In this document: positions 38,301 to 47,264 of the stretch, piece after piece
How positions within the stretch are numbered: the stretch's first letter is position 1
How the letters are laid out: the number at the start of each line of letters is the position of its first letter
From: an uncultured Maribacter sp.
GTDB lineage: Bacteria; Bacteroidota; Bacteroidia; Flavobacteriales; Flavobacteriaceae
Length of the DNA: 64,000 nt
Assembly: GCA_947493885.1 (NCBI GenBank)
Contig: CANLTE010000001.1
Span: 310,001-374,000, forward strand
Direction: 5' to 3'
The notes under the pieces: model-generated
The model's database searches: none
What the model saw: only the letters and a program-made list of their open reading frames with translations
What the model was told of the DNA's origin: nothing
Translations under genes and position numbers: made by a program

Positions 38301-40011
38301 AGGAACTACGCAAATGACTTGGAATGCAGTTACTAATGCAACTGGATACAGAATAACAATTACGGGTACCGCTAACAATAATATTATCGATGCCGAAGTA
38401 GCTACAAACTTATATACTTTTTCTGGGACTTTTATAAATGGCGAAACTGCTACCGTAACTATTACTCCATTTAATGCAACTGACGAAGCAACTGGTTGTT
38501 CTACTGAAAGTTTTACAATTGAAACTGCAGCACCAGTTACTCCTACTTGTACAAGTTTAAGTAGTCCCACTAATGGTGACACAAATGTTGCCGTCGGAAC
38601 AACTCAAATGACTTGGAACACTGTCGCAAATGCAACTGGATACAGAATAACAATTACAGGTACCGCTAACAATAATATTACCGATACCGAAGTAACTACA
38701 AACTTATATACTTTTTCTGGGACTTTTATAAATGGCGAAACTGCTACCGTAACTATTACTCCATTTAATGCAACTGACGAAGCAACTGGTTGTTCTACTG
38801 AAAGTTTTACGATTGAAGCCGCCGCAGCTGTAACTCCTTCTTGCACAACATTAAACAGTCCCACTAATGGTGACACAAATGTTGCCGTCGGAACAACTCA
38901 AATGACTTGGAACACTGTCGCAAATGCAACTGGATACAGAATAACAATTACAGGTACCGCAAATAATAATATTACCAATGCTGAAGTAACCACAAACTCA
39001 TATACTTTTCCTGGAACTTTTATAAATAGTGAAACTGCTACCGTAACTATTATTCCATTTAATGCAACTGACGAAGCAACTGGATGTTCCCCGGAAAGTT
39101 TTACTATTGAAACCGCTACAACTGTAACTCCTGCTTGCACAAGTTTAAGTAGTCCCACTAATGGTGACACAAATGTTGCCGTCGGAACAACTCAAATGAC
39201 TTGGAACACTGTCGCAAATGCAACTGGATACAGAATAACAATTACAGGTACCGCAAATAATAATATTACCAATGCTGAAGTAACCACAAACTCATATACT
39301 TTTCCAGGGACTTTTATAAATGGTGAAACTGCGACCGTAACTATTATTCCATTTAACGCAACTGACCAAGCAACTGGATGTTCCTCCGAAAGTTTTACTA
39401 TTGAAGCCACTGCAGCTGTAACTCCTAACTGCTCAACCCTAACAAGCCCCATGTCTTTAGCTAATGATATTTCTGTAGATGTAAATATTAGCTGGTCCAG
39501 TGTTGAAAACGCAACAGGATACAGAATTTCTATAGGAACAAGCTCAGGAGGTACTGAAATCATAGGCAATCAAGATGTAGGTTTTCTTACTTCATATAAT
39601 TTACCTAATAATCTCCCAAACAATACCACTATTTATGTTACGATAATAGCTTACAATGGTAATACAGAAGCGGAAAATTGTTCTGAAGAAAGTTTTACAA
39701 CGATTGCACTCCCTGAAGATGAAACTAAATACGGTTTCTCTCCTAATGGAGATGGTATAAATGATTACTGGATAATAGATGGTATTGAAAATTACCCCGA
39801 CAACGAGGTATATATTTATAACCGATGGGGAGATATTGTTTTTGAAACAAAGGGGTATGATAATAACTCAAAAGTATTCCATGGTTCTGCAAATAAATTA
39901 TCCCGTTTAGGAGCAAATACACTCCCATCTGGCACATACTTCTTTAATATAAAAATTTCTGGTCAACACAATCTGAGAAAAACTAAAGGATACCTAGTAA
40001 TTAAGCGATAA
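35389..40011 (+). CDS. large secreted LRR / Ig-like / FN3-like repeat protein with gliding-motility-type (CHU_C, T9SS type B) C-terminus
   Basis: Signal peptide; LRR-like NLDITQNTALTDVNISSNNF repeats; five about 98-aa repeats; C-terminal YGFSPNGDGINDYWIIDGIENYPDNEVYIYNRWGDIVFE...LPSGTYFFNIKI. Confidence 0.92.
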   Translation: MIKYLFTSIFLFFSFTLAAQTTAIPDANFEQQLVDLGIDTNGINGNILDTDAQAVTTLNITRNDITDFTGLEAFVNAISLNLGNNLFTDLPLNNLLALEELVFNNNTVLADLDLSTNINLKKISMRANGGTNTAPINTIDFSSNINIEDIHIYNFGDLQNFILPNTTTLTDLYIYSRHDLTVDLAVFDNLEILYLGVGNAVINVNMPSVKTSLKSITLYGGNFVTIDLSLYTALESIHLTGTDVVNFIPPSTPSLTNIYILIHNMVTPLSLTGVPNLESLTITSNRTLVPLQVDLSNNLVLENLNLSVNQMTNLDITQNTALTDVNISSNNFITLDTSQNVLLEDFNGSQNAITNLDFSTNVVLDNIDLRDNQLPELTLTNNVLLKRLDLGENLIPNLDVTTNVLLQNLKIDNNLFTTTGLDLTQNIELLEISASFNQIESLDISQNHKLQELVIDNNLFSGNDILNQYYQNFIDSGRLIVWQHKLIVHHNSLTGAIPNYKSLIKDFNQPFDTYWFQLEIEENNFHFEDFEAVHDQYIFYRDNSSPQYGSLNYFRTYNYAGQAKVDAVENPNPNAGDNITLTTTVRGTQNHYKWFKDGIEIPDTDSPELVLTDLTDCDSGVYYSEITSDLVPFENSDAPGTNGKNLLLVRNDITLDVNVTKSCVTLDMPLTNVPINSGIQWNDNLGACGYKINVGTSSGATDLANNLDVNNVTVYNHPTNFPPNQDIFVTITPYFNDGDFGGCSEQSFRTNATEVAPSCTSLVSSLAGQNNIAIDANIEWEPANGADTYEILVGTTSGGTEIFTGNVGNTLLYDPISNFTAGSTIYVTIIPENTIGSASGCTEQSFTVQSGAPIAPVCTSLSSPTNGESNVNIATTQITWNTVANATGYRVTITGTTNNNVTDVEVGTNSFILPGNFIYEDTAVVSIIPFNGSTDAIGCFAESFTIESPPPPSLSCTTLNSPSNGDTNVAVGTTQMTWNAVTNATGYRITITGTANNNIIDAEVATNLYTFSGTFINGETATVTITPFNATDEATGCSTESFTIETAAPVTPTCTSLSSPTNGDTNVAVGTTQMTWNTVANATGYRITITGTANNNITDTEVTTNLYTFSGTFINGETATVTITPFNATDEATGCSTESFTIEAAAAVTPSCTTLNSPTNGDTNVAVGTTQMTWNTVANATGYRITITGTANNNITNAEVTTNSYTFPGTFINSETATVTIIPFNATDEATGCSPESFTIETATTVTPACTSLSSPTNGDTNVAVGTTQMTWNTVANATGYRITITGTANNNITNAEVTTNSYTFPGTFINGETATVTIIPFNATDQATGCSSESFTIEATAAVTPNCSTLTSPMSLANDISVDVNISWSSVENATGYRISIGTSSGGTEIIGNQDVGFLTSYNLPNNLPNNTTIYVTIIAYNGNTEAENCSEESFTTIALPEDETKYGFSPNGDGINDYWIIDGIENYPDNEVYIYNRWGDIVFETKGYDNNSKVFHGSANKLSRLGANTLPSGTYFFNIKISGQHNLRKTKGYLVIKR
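37960..39429 (+). repeat. five tandem about 294-bp (98-aa) coding repeats
   Basis: Homologous positions 37993, 38287, 38581, 38875, 39169 are exactly 294 bp apart; last three copies share long identical DNA stretches. Confidence 0.9.
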
Positions 40012-40021
40012 CATAATAATC

Positions 40022-40939
40022 ATGACTAAAAACAAATTCTCAGCTTTTATAGCTATCGTCTTACTATGTATAGCCTTTTCTAACGGGCAACAAACACCTT
40101 CATTTGCTGAATATAACTACAATCCATTTATTGTAAATTCTGCCTACGCAGGGATGTCTGCTAGCACCGAAATCATCTTAAGTAATTCTGGCTTTGCGAA
40201 TCAATTAGAAGGTAGTCCAACAACTTTCAACTTAAGTTTTAATAGCCCATTAAACAGAGGAAAAGTAGGTGTTGGAGCGGGCATTGTTTCAGATAAAATT
40301 GGAGACGAATCCACAACTAACATTTTTGCCGCGTATTCTTATAAAATATTTTTTGATTTTAAAGACAGCAGACCGTATTGGCAACATTACCACCCAGGCG
40401 TACTTTCTTTTGGATTAACAGCAGGGGTACAGCAATACAATAATAATCTAACCGCTACAGGCTTAATAAATGACCCAGAATTTAGTCAAAACATTAATGC
40501 TACAATACCAAATATTGGTGTTGGATTTTTATTTAATCACTCCCGATTTTATATTGGACTTTCCACTCCAAATGTTTTAGGAACTCGCTTTGCCTCCAAC
40601 GATGATTTAAAATTAAACACGCCGTATTACGGATATGCTGGATATCGATTCTTTACAAACAGATTTGAAGAAATCATGATTAAACCCAGTGCTTTTTTAA
40701 AATACGAAAAAGGGTCACCTGCTCAGTTAGATATGAATTTAACTGTCAGTTATAAAAATCGTTTTGAAATAGGAGGTGGTTATAGAACAAGTTCATCTGT
40801 AAACCTTCTTGCTGGAATATACTTATTCAATAATTTAAGAGTTATATATCAATACAATATGGCTCTAACTGAGAATCCATTTGGGAACACCCATGGTTTT
40901 ATTTTAAGCTACCAATTTGGAGATGGTTATGCTAATTAA
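40022..40939 (+). CDS. PorP/SprF family type IX secretion membrane protein
   Basis: QQTPSFAEYNYNPFIVNSAYAGMSASTEIILSNSGFANQLEGSPTTFNLSFNSPL. Confidence 0.95.
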   Translation: MTKNKFSAFIAIVLLCIAFSNGQQTPSFAEYNYNPFIVNSAYAGMSASTEIILSNSGFANQLEGSPTTFNLSFNSPLNRGKVGVGAGIVSDKIGDESTTNIFAAYSYKIFFDFKDSRPYWQHYHPGVLSFGLTAGVQQYNNNLTATGLINDPEFSQNINATIPNIGVGFLFNHSRFYIGLSTPNVLGTRFASNDDLKLNTPYYGYAGYRFFTNRFEEIMIKPSAFLKYEKGSPAQLDMNLTVSYKNRFEIGGGYRTSSSVNLLAGIYLFNNLRVIYQYNMALTENPFGNTHGFILSYQFGDGYAN

Positions 40940-40948
40940 ATTTCAGCT

Positions 40949-41488
40949 ATGACCTTAAAAAACATAATAATTGGTTTACTTACGCTCGGTACAATTATTA
41001 TTTTAGGATCTTTTTATTTAGCATTTAGAACAAAAACTAAGGATTTATCCGACAAGTATCCCTATAATACTATTATCGAAAAAACCTTAAAAACCAAACA
41101 AGAATGTTTTATAACAATACACAAACACGCTTTAGAAAATCCATATATCCTGGATATAACGAATACCAATTTTTATGAGACCACAGAGCCAATATATAAG
41201 CTTCCCATTGGTACTACTTTAAAAATAGAAAAAGCAAAAGCATTCACAACAGCAGTTAGCGGCTCCACACATCACCTTGTACTTGGAAACGTTTATATTA
41301 GCGAGCTAAAGGAAACCGTAAAATTTGAGTTTTTTTGGGGAGAAAATCCCACTTATGGCTTATACGACCATAATGAAAATTATGATATATACCCATTAGC
41401 TCCTTGGCAAGAAAAGCCATTACCCTATAAATATTTTTGGGATGGCAGAAAAGAGCCTCATGATTGGGAAAAGTGGAATGCTAACTAA
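40949..41488 (+). CDS. hypothetical membrane-anchored protein
   Basis: Single N-terminal TM segment; no recognised domain. Confidence 0.7.
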   Translation: MTLKNIIIGLLTLGTIIILGSFYLAFRTKTKDLSDKYPYNTIIEKTLKTKQECFITIHKHALENPYILDITNTNFYETTEPIYKLPIGTTLKIEKAKAFTTAVSGSTHHLVLGNVYISELKETVKFEFFWGENPTYGLYDHNENYDIYPLAPWQEKPLPYKYFWDGRKEPHDWEKWNAN

Positions 41489-41525
41489 CATCTAGTTAGA
41501 TTAAAAATACATATATATTATAGTT

Positions 41526-42965
41526 TTAATAACTTTTTAAAAGCTTTCCTAATTGTTTTAAAGCCTTTTCTATTTTGGTACTCCAAGGCATTCCATAGCT
41601 AAGTCGCATACAATTTTTATATTGATTTTGAAGGGTGAAAATATTTCCAGGGGTAAAAACAATACCATACTCTAGTGCTTTTTTATATAGCTTATTTACA
41701 TCAATATTTTCGTTCAATTCTATCCACAATAAAAAACTGCCCTTGGGTTTACTAACTCTGGTATCTGCGGGAAAATAATCCACAACTGCTGCCATATACT
41801 TTAAACTATTAGCATATAAAGTTTGACGTAGTTTTCTCAAATGATAGTCATATCTACCTTTTGCTAAGAAATTAGCAATAGCCTCTTGCGTAATTGTTGG
41901 GGTAGATGATGAAAGACATAGTTTTAACTTTAAAACCTCTTGTAAAAATTTTCCTGGAGCAATCCACCCTACTCGGTACCCTCCAGCAATGGTTTTAGAA
42001 AAAGACCCCAGCCACATTACTAATCCTTTAGTATCATAAGTTTTACAAGTATTTGGGCGTTTTTTTTCAAAGTAAATTTCTCCGTAAATATCATCTTCTA
42101 TTAGTGGTATCTCATACTTTTCAATAATTTTTACAATGCCTTTTTTTTTCTCATCTGGCATAATACTTCCTAAAGGGTTATTAAAATTTGATATTATAAC
42201 AACTGCTTTAACCTTTTGTTTTTTGATTGATTTTTCCAGCAGAGCTAAATCTATCCCCAAATCTACATCGGTTGGTAATTCTAATACTCTAAGTTGTAAT
42301 GCATTTGCTAATTGCAGTATTCCAAAAAAAACAGGACTCTCTACTGCGATAGTATCTCCAGCCTTGGTGACAGCCATCAATGCTAAAGACAATGCACTTG
42401 TGCACCCTGTGGTGGTTATAATATCTTGTTCTTTAAGGTTACCTCCCCATAAAAGTGTTCGTTGTGCAATTTGCCTTCTTAAGTTTTCGCTTCCCTGAAT
42501 GCTGTCATAATATGTTCCACCTGCAGGAAGTTTTGCTATAGTTTCGTTAACCGTTTTATTCAATTTTGCAACTGGCATTAACTCAGGTGATGGTATCCCT
42601 AAAGACAGATTTACTATATTTTTATCATTTATTCTTTCATAGAAATCAATAATAATATCGGTTACCTCACGTAATACAGGCTCCGATTTTGGAGCCGTTT
42701 TCACAGGCTTTTGAAGCGATTTATTTTCGGAATACACAACATAATATCCAGAGCGTGGTCTTGATTCTATTAAACTCTTAGCTTCTAATCTATAATATGC
42801 TTCAAGTACTGTGCTTACACTTACACCGTACTCTTTTTTAAGTATCCTAACCGAAGGTAGTTTATCACCAAACTTTAATACACCTTCATTTATTTGCTCC
42901 TCTATTGCATGAGCAATATTATTATATAAAAAACTTTTAGTCGCGCTTTTCATTTTAAAAACCAT
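41526..42965 (-). CDS. MocR/PdxR-type regulator (GntR HTH fused to PLP aminotransferase fold)
   Basis: Winged HTH EEQINEGVLKFGDKLPSVRILKKEYGVSVSTVLEAYYRLEAKSLIESRPRSGYYV; C-terminal aminotransferase with SFSKTIAGGYRVGW; ATG at 42953 likely. Confidence 0.95.
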   Translation of the reverse strand: MVFKMKSATKSFLYNNIAHAIEEQINEGVLKFGDKLPSVRILKKEYGVSVSTVLEAYYRLEAKSLIESRPRSGYYVVYSENKSLQKPVKTAPKSEPVLREVTDIIIDFYERINDKNIVNLSLGIPSPELMPVAKLNKTVNETIAKLPAGGTYYDSIQGSENLRRQIAQRTLLWGGNLKEQDIITTTGCTSALSLALMAVTKAGDTIAVESPVFFGILQLANALQLRVLELPTDVDLGIDLALLEKSIKKQKVKAVVIISNFNNPLGSIMPDEKKKGIVKIIEKYEIPLIEDDIYGEIYFEKKRPNTCKTYDTKGLVMWLGSFSKTIAGGYRVGWIAPGKFLQEVLKLKLCLSSSTPTITQEAIANFLAKGRYDYHLRKLRQTLYANSLKYMAAVVDYFPADTRVSKPKGSFLLWIELNENIDVNKLYKKALEYGIVFTPGNIFTLQNQYKNCMRLSYGMPWSTKIEKALKQLGKLLKSY

Positions 42966-42966
42966 T

Positions 42967-43008
42967 ATCTGTACTGGTCAAAAATACAAAAACTGAATCT
43001 GTTATGGT
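42967..43008. promoter_or_regulatory. direct-repeat candidate MocR operator
   Basis: ATCTGTACTGGT (42967-42978) and ATCTGTTATGGT (42997-43008), 10/12 identical, 30-bp period, in the divergent intergenic region. Confidence 0.55.
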
Positions 43009-43056
43009 TTCAAATTTATGTTGAATTTTGAAAAAGAAACATAATCATTATTACTC

Positions 43057-44478
43057 ATGACTAAAAAAAGTACAATCCAAGATAAAATGTATTCCGATAT
43101 CCAAGATGAAAGTATTTTTACCTCTGCCCAAACAAACGGATACAATTACCTAACAGAAATATTTGACCGAAATGTTTTTCCTACGGAAAAAGCATTAACA
43201 GATTTAACATATTTCGATGAAGAAATGCCAGAACATAGTTCTAACGCACATACTGTACTAGAACATTTGCATACCTACGGTTCACCAGCTACAGTTACTA
43301 ACATGGGAGGTAGGTATTTTGGTTTTGTATGCGGTAGTTCTGTACCAGTTGGGTTAGCTGCCAAAAACTTAGCTACATATTGGGATCAATCGCCAACAAT
43401 GAATGTACTATCACCTATTGGTTCAAAACTAGAAACCGTAGTTGAAAATTGGTTAAAAAATATATTTAATCTTCCAAAACGCACGGTGGCAGGTTTTGTT
43501 AGTGGAACATCAATGGCGACATTTTGTGGACTTGCCGCTGCAAGATATCGACTACTAGCAAATCAAAATTGGAATATCAACGAGGATGGCTTTTTTAATG
43601 CTCCAAAAATAAGAGTAGTCACTGGAAAACAAGCGCACTCTACAGTTTTAAAAGCCATAAGTCTTTTAGGTTTTGGAAAAAATACCATTGAGTGGGTAGA
43701 TGTTGATAATCAAGGGAAAATAATACCCGAATTAATACCAGAGCTAGATAACACCACTTTATTAATATTACAAGCCGGTAACGTAAATAGTGGTTCATTT
43801 GATGATTTTGAAAGCATTTGCGAAAAAGCAAATAAAGCAGGCGCTTGGGTCCATATTGATGGCGCCTTTGGTTTTTGGGTTGGGGCGGTTAACCAATTAA
43901 AACATTTAACCAAAGGAGCAGAAAAAGCAAATTCTTGGGCAGTAGACGGACATAAAACTTTAAACACGCCTTATGATAGCGGTGTTGTATTATGTGAAGA
44001 CAAAGAAGCCCTAATGAGTGCTTTACATATGTCTGGACGTTATATTATAACAAGTAAAGAGAGAGATGGTACTTTTTACACGCCAGAAATGTCTAGACGA
44101 GCCAGAATTGTTGAGCTTTGGGCTATTCTAAAATATTTAGGAAAAAGTGGTGTAGATGAAATGATTTTAGGAATGCATAAAAGAGCGCAGCAATTCGCAA
44201 ACGAATTAAAAAACGAAAACGGGTTTACCATACTAAATGACGTTGTTTTTAACCAAATACTCGTACGCTGTAATACCGATGAGTTAACCGTAAAAACCTT
44301 AAATCGTATTCAAAAATTAAGAACGTGTTGGGTTGGCGGATCCCAATGGAAAGGAAAACAAGTAATTCGAATTAGTGTTTGTTCATGGGCAACAACAGAA
44401 AGCGATATCGTAAAGTCTGCAAACTCGTTTAAGCAAGCATTACGAGAAGTTCAAAAACTCACACTTATAGCCAAATAA
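43057..44478 (+). CDS. PLP-dependent decarboxylase (group II / aromatic-L-amino-acid decarboxylase-like)
   Basis: GFVSGTSMATFCGLAAARYRLL, WVHIDGAFGFWVG, SWAVDGHKTLNTPYDSG PLP-Lys motif. Confidence 0.9.
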   Translation: MTKKSTIQDKMYSDIQDESIFTSAQTNGYNYLTEIFDRNVFPTEKALTDLTYFDEEMPEHSSNAHTVLEHLHTYGSPATVTNMGGRYFGFVCGSSVPVGLAAKNLATYWDQSPTMNVLSPIGSKLETVVENWLKNIFNLPKRTVAGFVSGTSMATFCGLAAARYRLLANQNWNINEDGFFNAPKIRVVTGKQAHSTVLKAISLLGFGKNTIEWVDVDNQGKIIPELIPELDNTTLLILQAGNVNSGSFDDFESICEKANKAGAWVHIDGAFGFWVGAVNQLKHLTKGAEKANSWAVDGHKTLNTPYDSGVVLCEDKEALMSALHMSGRYIITSKERDGTFYTPEMSRRARIVELWAILKYLGKSGVDEMILGMHKRAQQFANELKNENGFTILNDVVFNQILVRCNTDELTVKTLNRIQKLRTCWVGGSQWKGKQVIRISVCSWATTESDIVKSANSFKQALREVQKLTLIAK

Positions 44479-44480
44479 AC

Positions 44481-45287
44481 ATGAAAACCTATATTGTTAA
44501 TTCGTTTACCAATGAACCCTTTAAGGGCAACCCAGCTGGAGTATGTATTACAACCGAAGAACTAGAGGCTGATATAATGCTATCTATTGCTAAAGAGTTA
44601 GGACATTCAGAAACCACTTTTGTATTTCAGCAAAACGAAAACGAATTTTTAATCCGTTTTTTTTCTCCAAAAATGGAAATTCCTTTATGTGGTCATGCCA
44701 GTTTAGCAGCATCAAAAGTTATTTTTGAACGAAACCAAAGTCTTAATGTCATTCATTTTACCAATATTCAAAATTTAAAGCTAAAAATTGAAAAAAAAGA
44801 CGACAATACTATCCGTATGGAATTTCCCAGTTATACTACAATTCCATTTACTGTTTCTAATAATTTATTAAGTGCTTTAGGAATAACAGAAGTAATTAAC
44901 TGTGTTTATAATGAAGAAACCCAAATTATGTTGCTTCATATAAATGATTGTAATGTTTTACAAAACTTAACCCCAGATTTTGAAGCTTTATACAAAGCCC
45001 ATAATTCCATAAATGGAGTTCTGGTTACTGCATTATCCAATAAAAATGATTTTGATTTTGAATCAAGATATTTTTGGCCTTGGAGTGGCACTAACGAAGA
45101 CCCTGTGACAGGAGCAACACATACTTTTTTAGCGCCATATTGGGGCGGTATTCTAGAAAAAACAAAAATGAGCTCTTTTCAGTGTTCCTCAAGAACTGGA
45201 TTTATGGAGGTAGAACTTTTGAAAAATGGTAAAATAAGTATCAAAAGCACGGCACAAATTATTTTAGAAGGAGTGTTGAGAATATAG
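44481..45287 (+). CDS. PhzF family isomerase/epimerase-like protein
   Basis: IVNSFTNEPFKGNPAGVCI, GHSETTFV, LCGHASLAAS, DPVTGATHTFLAPYWG. Confidence 0.95.
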   Translation: MKTYIVNSFTNEPFKGNPAGVCITTEELEADIMLSIAKELGHSETTFVFQQNENEFLIRFFSPKMEIPLCGHASLAASKVIFERNQSLNVIHFTNIQNLKLKIEKKDDNTIRMEFPSYTTIPFTVSNNLLSALGITEVINCVYNEETQIMLLHINDCNVLQNLTPDFEALYKAHNSINGVLVTALSNKNDFDFESRYFWPWSGTNEDPVTGATHTFLAPYWGGILEKTKMSSFQCSSRTGFMEVELLKNGKISIKSTAQIILEGVLRI

Positions 45288-45300
45288 CCAAAAAGACAAA

Positions 45301-45336
45301 ACCGATACGAATATCGGTCTTACGGCTTACTTTTTT
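45301..45336. terminator. possible terminator hairpin between convergent genes
   Basis: ACCGATA-CGAA-TATCGGT followed after a few bases by TTTTTT. Confidence 0.4.
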
Positions 45337-45415
45337 AATTACGTAAACAAAATATTTACACTGCAAAAGTCTCCTATTTATGACATATATGAGTTACTAC
45401 AAGTTTATCTTTCTG

Positions 45416-46276
45416 TTATTTAATCATTGCCAGATTAATTATCTCTTGCTCCGTTAAATAACGCCAGTGTCCTCTTGGTAAATCCTTTTTAGTGAGTCCA
45501 GCATACGCAACCCTATCAATTCGTTCAATTTTGTATTCTAATTCTTCAAAAATACGTTCTACAATTCGGTTTCTGGAGCTATATACTTCAATCCCTACTT
45601 CCCTTTTTGGAGCTCCATCAATAAAACTAATATCTTGTATTCTAACAACTTTATCGTCTACCTGTAAGCCTTCTTTTATTCTCTTTAAATCCACGCTACG
45701 CAAATCTCTATCCAATACTAAATGATATATTTTACGCAGACCGTTTATAGGATTTTTTAATCTTTTAGTTAAATCCCCATCATTGGTAAATAACAAAAGT
45801 CCTGTTGCATTTTTATCCATTTTATCTACTGGAAGTAACTTTGCTTTTGACGCACTGGAAATAAGACCCGAAACATTTCGCCTGCCTTTTTCATCACGAA
45901 CGGTAGTAGAAAAATCTTTGGGTTTATTGAGTAATACATACTCTTTTTTAACGGGGTTTAGCAAACGACCATCAAATTTTACCTCATCGGTTAATTTAAC
46001 ACGGTAGCCCATTTCAGTAATTGGTTTTCCATTTACCGTAACGTTACCCGCGGCGATATAGATATCTGCATCTCTACGAGAACATACTCCCGAATTTGCA
46101 ACATACTTATTTAGCCTAATGCTATTAGGGTCTGATGGTTGTTTAGGTGCTGTTTGTTTTTGAGTTTTTGGCTTGCCTGTTCCGTAACTTTTCTTTTTAA
46201 AAGTTGTTGGCTTTTTTCCTGCTGGTCTTTTCCCTCCTTTTGAATCTGGCTTACCCATGTTTCTAATTTTCGGCAA
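45416..46276 (-). CDS. 23S rRNA pseudouridine synthase, RsuA/RluB family
   Basis: S4 domain IRLNKYVANSGVCSRRDADIYIAAGNVTVNG; LLPVDKMDKNATGLLLFTNDGDL; basic N-terminal tail. Confidence 0.93.
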   Translation of the reverse strand: MPKIRNMGKPDSKGGKRPAGKKPTTFKKKSYGTGKPKTQKQTAPKQPSDPNSIRLNKYVANSGVCSRRDADIYIAAGNVTVNGKPITEMGYRVKLTDEVKFDGRLLNPVKKEYVLLNKPKDFSTTVRDEKGRRNVSGLISSASKAKLLPVDKMDKNATGLLLFTNDGDLTKRLKNPINGLRKIYHLVLDRDLRSVDLKRIKEGLQVDDKVVRIQDISFIDGAPKREVGIEVYSSRNRIVERIFEELEYKIERIDRVAYAGLTKKDLPRGHWRYLTEQEIINLAMIK

Positions 46277-46313
46277 AGGTAGCGATTTGTCTTTGCTTTA
46301 ATCGCTTTTAAAA

Positions 46314-47264
46314 TCAATCTATAAAATGTACGGTTGACTGCCTTTCTCGGTTTACGGTAAGTTTAGTAACATCGGGTCTAGAATAATGTCCAACTACATC
46401 AAAATTTTGGCGTTCTTCATATACCCTATTAAAATCTAATGATTGGTATATTAATCCTTCTTTATGCAAAACAGGTTCTACCAACCATTCCCCGTCTGGT
46501 CCAGCAATACATGAACCTCCGTTTGCTAAAACCGCAGGGGATTCTTTTACAATTTTATCAATATGAGGTGTATGGGCAGGAAAATCTTCTTTTTTCATTA
46601 ATGAGGAAACCGATATTACATAACTGCGAGATTCTCTGGCAATAAAGCGTGTAATATCTTTTGTATTATACTCGCTCCCAGGCCATACCGCAATATGTAA
46701 ATTCTCACCAAGACCATATAACGCTGTTCTGGGTAACGGCATCCAATTTTCCCAACAGTTTAATCCTCCAACTGTAAATTGTTTTAAAGCATGTACCTGC
46801 AAACCATTTCCATCTCCCGGAGCCCAGGTAAGCCTTTCATCATACGTTGGTTGTAATTTTCTATGTACGGATTTTATTTCACCATTTTGATTTATATATA
46901 CCAGTGAACAGTACAAACTATGACCTCCACGATTTTTGGCTCGTTCCATTATACCTAAATAGATAGCAATATTTTTTTCTTTGGATAGTGCACATAACGA
47001 ATCTAACTCGCCTGCTTCAATTTGAACAGCGTTACGTGCATAATGTGCGTGTATTTCTTTGTTTACTTTTAAATCCCACTTGGCTCCATCAGTAAGTGCT
47101 AACCAAAAAGGATATCCAGGTAATAACGCTTCTCCAAACACTACTAGCTCTGCTTTTTCATCTGAAGCCTCAATTACTGTTTGTTTAATTTTTTCAAGGG
47201 TAGCTTTTTTATCAAGCCAAACAGGAGCAATTTGCGCCATGGCTACTTTTAAAAGGTTTTCCAT
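46314..47264 (-). CDS. nitrilase / carbon-nitrogen hydrolase
   Basis: E-K-C triad: FGEALLPGYP, HRKLQPTYDERLTW, GGLNCWENWMPL. Confidence 0.93.
   Translation of the reverse strand: MENLLKVAMAQIAPVWLDKKATLEKIKQTVIEASDEKAELVVFGEALLPGYPFWLALTDGAKWDLKVNKEIHAHYARNAVQIEAGELDSLCALSKEKNIAIYLGIMERAKNRGGHSLYCSLVYINQNGEIKSVHRKLQPTYDERLTWAPGDGNGLQVHALKQFTVGGLNCWENWMPLPRTALYGLGENLHIAVWPGSEYNTKDITRFIARESRSYVISVSSLMKKEDFPAHTPHIDKIVKESPAVLANGGSCIAGPDGEWLVEPVLHKEGLIYQSLDFNRVYEERQNFDVVGHYSRPDVTKLTVNRERQSTVHFID

Noticed and set aside
37960-39429. Regular repeats considered as CRISPR or satellite
   Set aside because: 294-bp units are in frame and encode FN3-like domains; no short repeat/spacer structure.
37752-39569. 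Long minus-strand ORFs (84-146 aa) across the repeat region
   Set aside because: Mirror image of the plus-strand 294-bp repeats; near-identical paralogous antisense ORFs follow from the repeated coding sequence.
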